Below, one piece after another: positions 9,671 through 20,747 of a stretch of 64,000 bases of DNA; within the stretch, counting starts at the first letter, position 1, and each line of letters starts with the position of its first letter. Below the pieces are notes generated by a model, which did no database searches, had not been told where the DNA came from, and worked only from the letters and a program-made list of their open reading frames with translations. The position numbers and the translations under genes are program-made. Where the stretch lies: positions 374,842-438,841 of the forward strand of contig BJOX01000232.1 of NCBI GenBank assembly GCA_009731375.1, given 5' to 3'. This DNA comes from Paulinella micropora. Its lineage: Eukaryota > Cercozoa > Imbricatea > Euglyphida.

Positions 9671-9725
9671 CAACAGAATATTTTTGGAAAAATACTAGGT
9701 AATGATGAAAACCAATGGTCTGTTG
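9671..9725 (+). mobile_element. Introner-like element (copies at 13952, 18238)
   Basis: 55 bp, perfect CAACAG...CTGTTG ends and core AAAAATACTAGGTAATGATG. Second element in the same intron and opposite to the one at 9584. It is flanked by AAAGT on both sides, a possible 5-bp target duplication. Confidence 0.8.
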
Positions 9726-9732
9726 AAAGTAC

Positions 9733-10067
9733 CTGTTCCCAGTACTGCGGTTTTTTGTGCGTTGCAGCGGCCAGATTGCTCTGAAGACCCATCATGCGGA
9801 TCTGGTGTTGGTCGACGTTGACGTAGACTTTGGATGTGCGAAACAGCAAGTTGGCGTGCTTTCCATCTGGATTCGCGACCAAGTGCTTCTTGATAGCCGC
9901 AACACCGTGGTTGCCTCCAATCACCAAGTAATAGATTTCCTCATGCTTCGTATTCGGATACTTAGCTAAAATTTCAGGATTCGGCCATTCCAGAGGGTCG
10001 TCTTCTCTCACTTCTCCATCTTCATATAGGCCCTTTGCCTCAGCCAAAACTGCTCCTTGCTGGCAAA
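9733..10067 (-). CDS. Module exon a2: ParB/Srx-like domain core
   Basis: Encodes CQQGAVLAEAKGLYEDGEV and then EEIYYLVIGGNHGVAAIKKH, followed by MMGLQSNLAAATHKK. The I-GGNHGVAAIK box resembles the GxHR/GNHR box of ParB/Srx-fold domains (…GNHRLAA…) and the later N...A.T pattern fits relatives seen in ParB-methylase fusions. It ends KPQYWEQ at donor CAG|GTACTT. It is in a different frame from the upstream Lys-rich exon; a 23-nt GT...AG interval (10068-10090) or a one-base shift would connect them. ParB assignment is by motif recall only. Confidence 0.6.
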
Positions 10068-10090
10068 CTGGGTCCAGTTCTTCTGGTGAC

Positions 10091-10822
10091 TGAAAAATTC
10101 ATCATCGAGAGGATAGGAATCCTCCGCCTTAAGTTTGCCTTGTTGTGTCAGTTTCACTGCCACGACGTAAATGTCAGGCACATGACTGAAGCGATTGTGG
10201 CTGAGCAATTCCACGATCTGGTTCACATAATCCTCGTCTTTTAGGCGCTGCTGAAGAAATTCTGGAGCCCTGAACATTCTTTCGACAGGAAGATCGAACT
10301 TGCGCACAAGGTGATGCTGTTTCAAGGTCAGCAGAAACCTCTCGTCCTCAGTGACCATGAACCTCTTTTGGTCCCTGTTCGCACCAAGAAATAAATCTTG
10401 ACCCTGAAGAAGAAATTCCTCCTGTTCCTGCTGTCGAGACAGCGCCGCATCCAATGCTGCTTCCCGAGCAGTCTGCGTCTGGGACTTCTTGGGTTTCTTT
10501 TCCACCAGGGTTTTCTTTAAGATTTTCGTTTCCTTCCCTTCTTTTCCACTAAGTGCTGGTTTTATTGTTTTCTTCTTTTTTTTCTTAGGCAATTCCTCTT
10601 CGTCTTCGTCTTCCTCATCTTCTTCTTCTGCTGCTGGTTCCTCCCCTTGAGCACCTTCTGCTTCTTTCTCCTCTGGTTGTTCCTCGTCAGCACCTTCTGC
10701 TTGTTGTTCTTCAACCTCTTCAACCTCCTCCTCTTCTGCACTTTCAGTGTCAGCCGGCTTTACTTTGCCTTTTCCTTTTGCTTTTTTTTTTCTTTTTTTT
10801 TTCTTTTTTTCATCCTTGCTTG
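10091..10822 (-). CDS. Module exon a1: Lys/Glu-rich segment and start of the ParB-like region
   Basis: Reads through a Lys run and long Glu-rich tract (10.59-10.82 kb), then PKKKKKKTIKPALSGKEGKE, a Gln/Glu helix and FMVTEDERFLLTLKQHHLVR, DEDYVNQIVELLSHNRFSHV and PDIYVVAVKLTQQGKLKAED. The last part looks like the strands preceding a ParB box. In the array it is continuous with the Ser/Asp exon of the neighbouring module, so modules fuse without an intron. An internal Met occurs at 10592, but nothing shows a start there. Confidence 0.5.
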
Positions 10823-13800
10823 TGACACTGCCTCATCCGACTTCTTCTTTTTCACTTTTTTCCGAGCCTTCTCCTTTTTTCTGCTTGAGCATCAAATTCA
10901 CGTTCCTCTTTGCCCTTCTGTTTCCTTGTCTGCTCTTTTTTTCAGAATCTTTCTTCCCTGCAGATTCACTGTCAGAATCATCCGAGTCTAAGGACGATTC
11001 AGAACTTGCAGACGAAGACGACGATGAATCGCTCGAGTCCTTGAGAGGAGCTGGTGGAGCAACAACAGGCTTTGAACTCTCCTTTTTGTCTTTGATATCC
11101 TTTACCAATTCTTCAAAATCTACTCCCAATACATTTTCCGGGTTCGGAAAGTGCTTCCTACGGAATTTCAAAAACATTGCACATCATAGTACATCAAAAA
11201 CCATCAAATTATGACTTACTTCTTCTTCTTGGAAGGACTCAACCCTTTTCCAGTCTTAGCAGCCAACACATCTTCCTCTTTCTGCAGCGCCTTGCGCTGA
11301 AGCACCACTTGGTTTTGCAGCTCCTTAATCTCGACGAGATTGTCAGCGTAGTACGTTTTGAGAAATTCAACTTTTTCGCCCACAGTCGTGGTCATGGCCT
11401 GCAAAAAAAAAAGAAAAAAAATCGAAATCGAAATTTCGTGAGTTGACAAAGTACCTGGCCGGGCCATGAGAACGGCTTCACAGTTGCCAAAATTTCCTTG
11501 ATCGAGCCCAAGTGGAAAGGTATACGTCCGATGGGAACTGGTTGGATGTTCCCATCCTTGTCTTTGAATTGCTCAGCTTTGCTAATGGTGTGAGCCATTT
11601 TTTTCGTCTGTTCTATGAGACGAACATTGAACCCAGCCCTCTGCTTGGGATCGTTATCGAAAGCAAGCGCGCAGTATCCCAACGAGACAGCAGCCAGGCT
11701 TGCGGTCCCGGACCCATAGCACGCATCAACCACCGCATACGTAGTTCTGTCACCCCCGAACATCCGGATGAGAGCTACATATCAAAACATTTGAAATGAG
11801 TCAAATACACAGTCAACAAAGTATAGAATAACCTCTGTCCAACTGGATGTGCTCGGACGCCGGGTTGACAGTTTCGTAAACTGTGGACCCGATTCCCGTC
11901 ACTTCAGCGTACTGATACTTCTTGGCCTCGTGCTTGACAAGGAAGACGTTTCCGGATTCCTGAAATTCTCTGGGAATGATCTTTCCGAGTGCAGTTCTGA
12001 ATTCCTTGCTAGCTCGTTCAGGGCCTCGGGCATTAAAAGGCTTGGCCTTGGCCTGGGCCATATCCACAAAGTTGTTCAAGGTTCTGTCGTACGCCAACAA
12101 CACAACGGCAAGAGCCTGATACACAACAAAACAATTTAGAAAAAATACTTGTTAATGATTAGAAACTATCTCTGTTGCATCCGAGAAATGTCGTAGGACC
12201 CCTCAAGGTTGGCTCTCAGCGAGTATCCACGACAGTGATGAGCAAGGAAATGTAGAAGCCCGCACGATCGGCAGCATCCAAAACGGTTCCCATGTCGCAC
12301 AGGGGAACATGGACTCCGACAAAGAACGAGGTCTTGTTTTCTTCTTTGCCATGATATTCGTTCATGTCAGGTAGTGCAAGATCTACAGAACATCCAAAAC
12401 AATCATTACCGAGTATTTTTCCAAAATAATCCTGTTGAAAAAAACGGTACAACACCACGAAATTTACGTACCAACAAGTTGCTGCAGAGCGCAGAGATAG
12501 TCCATGTTGTCCCAACCACGATGGTCCCAGGTAGCCAGTTTGCAGCCCCACGGGGCGTTTAGATTGGCGTACTTGAATCGCAATTTGAAAGTGCTCGATT
12601 CCGAGTCCTCTTTCACAAACTCAAGAAATGATTTAATCTGGGGGCCTCCAATACCCAAGTACTTCGAAGTGAAGTGGAACAAAGTGTTCGTCAAGGATTT
12701 GGTAGATGACAGAATCGATGTCCGGATGGTGAATCGAAAGAACAGAAACAATTTCTGTCACGTAGCTTGCTTCGTCGTCGTCCTCGTCGTCAGGATATTT
12801 GACATCAAAAGGAAACCTCATTGTGTTCAAGTCGCACTTCAAATCTGACGAAGAGGCCGAAGAGGACGAAGAGGACGAAGAAGAAGAGGACGAAGAGGAC
12901 GAAGAGGCAAGGGACACACCACCCAGAGCAGCCTTCGCAGCAGCATCTTTCCTGGCTTGGAAGCTAGTGTACGCCTGTTCCAGTTTTTGCTTGTCGAGCT
13001 CATCCAACTGGTCCCACAGTAGCAGTGCTTTCTTAATGTCTTGGTTTCCTTCCTGGTCGTCGTCGTCCTCTTCGTCGTCGTCGTCAGATCCCACCTTTCT
13101 GCTCTTGGCCGCTTTTGCAAACTTCAAATTCTTTTTTCCAAACGCAGCAGACCTCGCAATGCTCTCCAGCATGTCCGATGTGATTGCAGGTCCGAGCAAA
13201 GATTTTATTTTCGCCAGCCTGACATCAGTCTTCTCCCCGAAATGAGCTCCGATGACAACTAACTAAGCAAAGTGGTCATAGACTTGTTGGTTGCAACCAC
13301 TGCTTTGTGTCCTTAATTGCGAGCTCTCCTTTTTGGATGCTGGCGATGCACTCAAACGCCAGTGGTAAAGAAACCGCAGTCCGAAGTGCACTGAGAAATT
13401 GCTTGTTGACGGGGTTGTCATACTTGGTCAAGTCTGCCTGCTTGTTTCCTTTGCGTTGCGTATCAAGCCATTTCTTTTTTTCGTTCGACTCCAATAAGAC
13501 CACTGCATTCCAAAGAGCGGTCGGCATACACGCAACGCGAAAGGTTTTGTAGTTGTTCTTAAATTTGTTCGCGATTCGAACGGCAGTGTACTTGGTCCCC
13601 TTGTCCTTGCCATCTCGACTTCGTACAGCTAACTCGACATTGTTGGCGATGTCTTCCTGTGTTGGCCAGGGTGTGTTCGGAACCAAGTTGGCTGCGGCTA
13701 GAATTTGCCATTTGGTTGCCTGAGTCAGTTTCCCCACTTGGCCGTCGCCCTTTCGAGCGCCGCACATTTGCTTCAGTGTGTCATCCAACTGTTTGCCCTT

Positions 13801-15108
13801 GCGTTTGCGTGGGATGTACTGCATCAGATTCGTGCGAATTTAGTGGATCTACAAATCACAAGCAAACAGACATCACTTTCTAATCAATACCAAGTATTTT
13901 TTGAAATGATTTCTGTTCGATCTTTCAAAAAAAAAGGGGGGGGGGGAAAGTCAACAGAATATTTTTGGAAAAATACTAGGTAATGATGAAAACCAATGGT
14001 CTGTTGAAAGTACCTGTTCCCAGTACTGCGGTTTTTTGTGCGTTGCAGCGGCCAGATTGCTCTGAAGACCCATCATGCGGATCTGGTGTTGGTCGACGTT
14101 GACGTAGACTTTGGATGTGCGAAACAGCAAGTTGGCGTGCTTTCCATCTGGATTCGCGACCAAGTGCTTCTTGATAGCCGCAACACCGTGGTTGCCTCCA
14201 ATCACCAAGTAATAGATTTCCTCATGCTTCGTATTCGGATACTTAGCTAAAATTTCAGGATTCGGCCATTCCAGAGGGTCGTCTTCTCTCACTTCTCCAT
14301 CTTCATATAGGCCCTTTGCCTCAGCCAAAACTGCTCCTTGCTGGCAAACTGGGTCCAGTTCTTCTGGTGACTGAAAAATTCATCATCGAGAGGATAGGAA
14401 TCCTCCGCCTTAAGTTTGCCTTGTTGTGTCAGTTTCACTGCCACGACGTAAATGTCAGGCACATGACTGAAGCGATTGTGGCTGAGCAATTCCACGATCT
14501 GGTTCACATAATCCTCGTCTTTTAGGCGCTGCTGAAGAAATTCTGGAGCCCTGAACATTCTTTCGACAGGAAGATCGAACTTGCGCACAAGGTGATGCTG
14601 TTTCAAGGTCAGCAGAAACCTCTCGTCCTCAGTGACCATGAACCTCTTTTGGTCCCTGTTCGCACCAAGAAATAAATCTTGACCCTGAAGAAGAAATTCC
14701 TCCTGTTCCTGCTGTCGAGACAGCGCCGCATCCAATGCTGCTTCCCGAGCAGTCTGCGTCTGGGACTTCTTGGGTTTCTTTTCCACCAGGGTTTTCTTTA
14801 AGATTTTCGTTTCCTTCCCTTCTTTTCCACTAAGTGCTGGTTTTTATTGTTTTCTTCTTTTTTTTCTTAGGCAATTCCTCTTCGTCTTCGTCTTCCTCAT
14901 CTTCTTCTTCTGCTGCTGGTTCCTCCCCTTGAGCACCTTCTGCTTCTTTCTCCTCTGGTTGTTCCTCGTCAGCACCTTCTGCTTGTTGTTCTTCAACCTC
15001 TTCAACCTCCTCCTCTTCTGCACTTTCAGTGTCAGCCGGCTTTACTTTGCCTTTTCCTTTTGCTTTTTTTTTTTTTTCTTTTTTTTTCTTTTTTTCATCC
15101 TTGCTTGT
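10823..15108 (-). CDS. Tandem unit 2: second ParB-methyltransferase module
   Basis: Same exon set as unit 1 shifted by 4281 bp: Ser/Asp exon to 11157, h 11220-11398, motif I exon g 11455-11774, f 11833-12115, e 12231-12382, motif IV exon d 12472-12637, c 12663-13258, b 13284-13818, ParB-like exon a2 14014-14348, a1 from 14372. Sequence identity is near complete. Two run-length changes break the frame here relative to unit 1: seven T rather than eight near 10934-10940 and five T rather than four near 14841. These could be assembly errors or real inactivation. No separate start or stop is evident, so the module would be internal to a giant polyprotein or a non-functional copy. Confidence 0.55.
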
Positions 15109-18100
15109 GACACTGCCTCATCCGACTTCTTCTTTTTCACTTTTTTCCGAGCCTTCTCCTTTTTTTCTGCTTGAGCATCAAATTCACGTTCCTCTTTGCC
15201 CTTCTGTTTCCTTGTCTGCTCTTTTTTTCAGAATCTTTCTTCCCTGCAGATTCACTGTCAGAATCATCCGAGTCTAAGGACGATTCAGAACTTGCAGACG
15301 AAGACGACGATGAATCGCTCGAGTCCTTGAGAGGAGCTGGTGGAGCAACAACAGGCTTTGAACTCTCCTTTTTGTCTTTGATATCCTTTACCAATTCTTC
15401 AAAATCTACTCCCAATACATTTTCCGGGTTCGGAAAGTGCTTCCTACGGAATTTCAAAAACATTGCACATCATAGTACATCAAAAACCATCAAATTATGA
15501 CTTACTTCTTCTTCTTGGAAGGACTCAACCCTTTTCCAGTCTTAGCAGCCAACACATCTTCCTCTTTCTGCAGCGCCTTGCGCTGAAGCACCACTTGGTT
15601 TTGCAGCTCCTTAATCTCGACGAGATTGTCAGCGTAGTACGTTTTGAGAAATTCAACTTTTTCGCCCACAGTCGTGGTCATGGCCTGCAAAAAAAAAAGA
15701 AAAAAAATCGAAATCGAAATTTCGTGAGTTGACAAAGTACCTGGCCGGGCCATGAGAACGGCTTCACAGTTGCCAAAATTTCCTTGATCGAGCCCAAGTG
15801 GAAAGGTATACGTCCGATGGGAACTGGTTGGATGTTCCCATCCTTGTCTTTGAATTGCTCAGCTTTGCTAATGGTGTGAGCCATTTTTTTCGTCTGTTCT
15901 ATGAGACGAACATTGAACCCAGCCCTCTGCTTGGGATCGTTATCGAAAGCAAGCGCGCAGTATCCCAACGAGACAGCAGCCAGGCTTGCGGTCCCGGACC
16001 CATAGCACGCATCAACCACCGCATACGTAGTTCTGTCACCCCCGAACATCCGGATGAGAGCTACATATCAAAACATTTGAAATGAGTCAAATACACAGTC
16101 AACAAAGTATAGAATAACCTCTGTCCAACTGGATGTGCTCGGACGCCGGGTTGACAGTTTCGTAAACTGTGGACCCGATTCCCGTCACTTCAGCGTACTG
16201 ATACTTCTTGGCCTCGTGCTTGACAAGGAAGACGTTTCCGGATTCCTGAAATTCTCTGGGAATGATCTTTCCGAGTGCAGTTCTGAATTCCTTGCTAGCT
16301 CGTTCAGGGCCTCGGGCATTAAAAGGCTTGGCCTTGGCCTGGGCCATATCCACAAAGTTGTTCAAGGTTCTGTCGTACGCCAACAACACAACGGCAAGAG
16401 CCTGATACACAACAAAACAATTTAGAAAAAATACTTGTTAATGATTAGAAACTATCTCTGTTGCATCCGAGAAATGTCGTAGGACCCCTCAAGGTTGGCT
16501 CTCAGCGAGTATCCACGACAGTGATGAGCAAGGAAATGTAGAAGCCCGCACGATCGGCAGCATCCAAAACGGTTCCCATGTCGCACAGGGGAACATGGAC
16601 TCCGACAAAGAACGAGGTCTTGTTTTCTTCTTTGCCATGATATTCGTTCATGTCAGGTAGTGCAAGATCTACAGAACATCCAAAACAATCATTACCGAGT
16701 ATTTTTCCAAAATAATCCTGTTGAAAAAAACGGTACAACACCACGAAATTTACGTACCAACAAGTTGCTGCAGAGCGCAGAGATAGTCCATGTTGTCCCA
16801 ACCACGATGGTCCCAGGTAGCCAGTTTGCAGCCCCACGGGGCGTTTAGATTGGCGTACTTGAATCGCAATTTGAAAGTGCTCGATTCCGAGTCCTCTTTC
16901 ACAAACTCAAGAAATGATTTAATCTGGGGGCCTCCAATACCCAAGTACTTCGAAGTGAAGTGGAACAAAGTGTTCGTCAAGGATTTGGTAGATGACAGAA
17001 TCGATGTCCGGATGGTGAATCGAAAGAACAGAAACAATTTCTGTCACGTAGCTTGCTTCGTCGTCGTCCTCGTCGTCAGGATATTTGACATCAAAAGGAA
17101 ACCTCATTGTGTTCAAGTCGCACTTCAAATCTGACGAAGAGGCCGAAGAGGACGAAGAGGACGAAGAAGAAGAGGACGAAGAGGACGAAGAGGCAAGGGA
17201 CACACCACCCAGAGCAGCCTTCGCAGCAGCATCTTTCCTGGCTTGGAAGCTAGTGTACGCCTGTTCCAGTTTTTGCTTGTCGAGCTCATCCAACTGGTCC
17301 CACAGTAGCAGTGCTTTCTTAATGTCTTGGTTTCCTTCCTGGTCGTCGTCGTCCTCTTCGTCGTCGTCGTCAGATCCCACCTTTCTGCTCTTGGCCGCTT
17401 TTGCAAACTTCAAATTCTTTTTTCCAAACGCAGCAGACCTCGCAATGCTCTCCAGCATGTCCGATGTGATTGCAGGTCCGAGCAAAGATTTTATTTTCGC
17501 CAGCCTGACATCAGTCTTCTCCCCGAAATGAGCTCCGATGACAACTAACTAAGCAAAGTGGTCATAGACTTGTTGGTTGCAACCACTGCTTTGTGTCCTT
17601 AATTGCGAGCTCTCCTTTTTGGATGCTGGCGATGCACTCAAACGCCAGTGGTAAAGAAACCGCAGTCCGAAGTGCACTGAGAAATTGCTTGTTGACGGGG
17701 TTGTCATACTTGGTCAAGTCTGCCTGCTTGTTTCCTTTGCGTTGCGTATCAAGCCATTTCTTTTTTTCGTTCGACTCCAATAAGACCACTGCATTCCAAA
17801 GAGCGGTCGGCATACACGCAACGCGAAAGGTTTTGTAGTTGTTCTTAAATTTGTTCGCGATTCGAACGGCAGTGTACTTGGTCCCCTTGTCCTTGCCATC
17901 TCGACTTCGTACAGCTAACTCGACATTGTTGGCGATGTCTTCCTGTGTTGGCCAGGGTGTGTTCGGAACCAAGTTGGCTGCGGCTAGAATTTGCCATTTG
18001 GTTGCCTGAGTCAGTTTCCCCACTTGGCCGTCGCCCTTTCGAGCGCCGCACATTTGCTTCAGTGTGTCATCCAACTGTTTGCCCTTGCGTTTGCGTGGGA

Positions 18101-19390
18101 TGTACTGCATCAGATTCGTGCGAATTTAGTGGATCTACAAATCACAAGCAAACAGACATCACTTTCTAATCAATACCAAGTATTTTTTGAAATGATTTCT
18201 GTTCGATCTTTCAAAAAAAAAGGGGGGGGGGGAAAGTCAACAGAATATTTTTGGAAAAATACTAGGTAATGATGAAAACCAATGGTCTGTTGAAAGTACC
18301 TGTTCCCAGTACTGCGGTTTTTTGTGCGTTGCAGCGGCCAGATTGCTCTGAAGACCCATCATGCGGATCTGGTGTTGGTCGACGTTGACGTAGACTTTGG
18401 ATGTGCGAAACAGCAAGTTGGCGTGCTTTCCATCTGGATTCGCGACCAAGTGCTTCTTGATAGCCGCAACACCGTGGTTGCCTCCAATCACCAAGTAATA
18501 GATTTCCTCATGCTTCGTATTCGGATACTTAGCTAAAATTTCAGGATTCGGCCATTCCAGAGGGTCGTCTTCTCTCACTTCTCCATCTTCATATAGGCCC
18601 TTTGCCTCAGCCAAAACTGCTCCTTGCTGGCAAACTGGGTCCAGTTCTTCTGGTGACTGAAAAATTCATCATCGAGAGGATAGGAATCCTCCGCCTTAAG
18701 TTTGCCTTGTTGTGTCAGTTTCACTGCCACGACGTAAATGTCAGGCACATGACTGAAGCGATTGTGGCTGAGCAATTCCACGATCTGGTTCACATAATCC
18801 TCGTCTTTTAGGCGCTGCTGAAGAAATTCTGGAGCCCTGAACATTCTTTCGACAGGAAGATCGAACTTGCGCACAAGGTGATGCTGTTTCAAGGTCAGCA
18901 GAAACCTCTCGTCCTCAGTGACCATGAACCTCTTTTGGTCCCTGTTCGCACCAAGAAATAAATCTTGACCCTGAAGAAGAAATTCCTCCTGTTCCTGCTG
19001 TCGAGACAGCGCCGCATCCAATGCTGCTTCCCGAGCAGTCTGCGTCTGGGACTTCTTGGGTTTCTTTTCCACCAGGGTTTTCTTTAAGATTTTCGTTTCC
19101 TTCCCTTCTTTTCCACTAAGTGCTGGTTTTATTGTTTTCTTCTTTTTTTTCTTAGGCAATTCCTCTTCGTCTTCGTCTTCCTCATCTTCTTCTTCTGCTG
19201 CTGGTTCCTCCCCTTGAGCACCTTCTGCTTCTTTCTCCTCTGGTTGTTCCTCGTCAGCACCTTCTGCTTGTTGTTCTTCAACCTCTTCAACCTCCTCCTC
19301 TTCTGCACTTTCAGTGTCAGCCGGCTTTACTTTGCCTTTTCCTTTTGCTTTTTTTTTTCTTTTTTTTTTCTTTTTTTCATCCTTGCTTGT
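15109..19390 (-). CDS. Tandem unit 3: third ParB-methyltransferase module
   Basis: Exons as in unit 1 shifted by 8567 bp: Ser/Asp exon to 15443, h 15506-15684, g with the SAM motif 15741-16060, f 16119-16401, e 16517-16668, d with NAPW 16758-16923, c 16949-17544, b 17570-18104, a2 with the ParB-like box 18300-18634, a1 from 18658. The poly-T stretch around 15067-15096 just left of the unit differs in length from the others. The Ser/Asp exon again has the seven-T run that shifts frame. Confidence 0.55.
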
Positions 19391-20747
19391 GACACTGCCT
19401 CATCCGACTTCTTCTTTTTCACTTTTTTCCGAGCCTTCTCCTTTTTTCTGCTTGAGCATCAAATTCACGTTCCTCTTTGCCCTTCTGTTTCCTTGTCTGC
19501 TCTTTTTTTCAGAATCTTTCTTCCCTGCAGATTCACTGTCAGAATCATCCGAGTCTAAGGACGATTCAGAACTTGCAGACGAAGACGACGATGAATCGCT
19601 CGAGTCCTTGAGAGGAGCTGGTGGAGCAACAACAGGCTTTGAACTCTCCTTTTTGTCTTTGATATCCTTTACCAATTCTTCAAAATCTACTCCCAATACA
19701 TTTTCCGGGTTCGGAAAGTGCTTCCTACGGAATTTCAAAAACATTGCACATCATAGTACATCAAAAACCATCAAATTATGACTTACTTCTTCTTCTTGGA
19801 AGGACTCAACCCTTTTCCAGTCTTAGCAGCCAACACATCTTCCTCTTTCTGCAGCGCCTTGCGCTGAAGCACCACTTGGTTTTGCAGCTCCTTAATCTCG
19901 ACGAGATTGTCAGCGTAGTACGTTTTGAGAAATTCAACTTTTTCGCCCACAGTCGTGGTCATGGCCTGCAAAAAAAAAAGAAAAAAAATCGAAATCGAAA
20001 TTTCGTGAGTTGACAAAGTACCTGGCCGGGCCATGAGAACGGCTTCACAGTTGCCAAAATTTCCTTGATCGAGCCCAAGTGGAAAGGTATACGTCCGATG
20101 GGAACTGGTTGGATGTTCCCATCCTTGTCTTTGAATTGCTCAGCTTTGCTAATGGTGTGAGCCATTTTTTTCGTCTGTTCTATGAGACGAACATTGAACC
20201 CAGCCCTCTGCTTGGGATCGTTATCGAAAGCAAGCGCGCAGTATCCCAACGAGACAGCAGCCAGGCTTGCGGTCCCGGACCCATAGCACGCATCAACCAC
20301 CGCATACGTAGTTCTGTCACCCCCGAACATCCGGATGAGAGCTACATATCAAAANNNNNNNNNNAGCGCCGCATCCAATGCTGCTTCCCGAGCAGTCTGC
20401 GTCTGGGACTTCTTGGGTTTCTTTTCCACCAGGGTTTTCTTTAAGATTTTCGTTTCCTTCCCTTCTTTTCCACTAAGTGCTGGTTTTATTGTTTTCTTCT
20501 TTTTTTTCTTAGGCAATTCCTCTTCGTCTTCGTCTTCCTCATCTTCTTCTTCTGCTGCTGGTTCCTCCCCTTGAGCACCTTCTGCTTCTTTCTCCTCTGG
20601 TTGTTCCTCGTCAGCACCTTCTGCTTGTTGTTCTTCAACCTCTTCAACCTCCTCCTCTTCTGCACTTTCAGTGTCAGCCGGCTTTACTTTGCCTTTTCCT
20701 TTTGCTTTTTTTTTTCTTTTTTTTTTCTTTTTTTCATCCTTGCTTGT
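19391..20747 (-). CDS. Tandem unit 4, interrupted by a scaffold gap
   Basis: Contains the Ser/Asp exon (to 19724), h (19787-19965) and the SAM-motif exon g (20022-20341), then 10 N at 20355-20364, then only the Lys-rich exon a1. By comparison with a 4281-bp unit about 2.9 kb (exons f to a2) is missing at the gap. The ten-N run is therefore a placeholder and the true copy number may be higher than assembled. Confidence 0.5.
20355..20364. other. Scaffold gap (10 N)
   Basis: Ten N inside tandem unit 4; unit comparison implies about 2.9 kb of sequence is absent. Confidence 0.95.

Larger units (their letters stand above)
6541..10822. repeat. Tandem unit 1 of the ~4.28-kb array
   Basis: First unit on the plus strand. 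Its left boundary is the switch from unit sequence (GACACTGCCTCATCCGAC at 6541) to the Pro/Ser-coding terminal sequence. Equivalent start points lie at 10823, 15109, 19391 and 20748. Differences between copies are nearly all homopolymer length changes. Confidence 0.9.

Noticed and set aside
10647-11214. Plus-strand Phe/Leu-rich ORFs in each tandem unit suggesting membrane proteins
   Set aside because: They are antisense to Lys/Glu-rich exons with clear splice-consistent frames on the minus strand.
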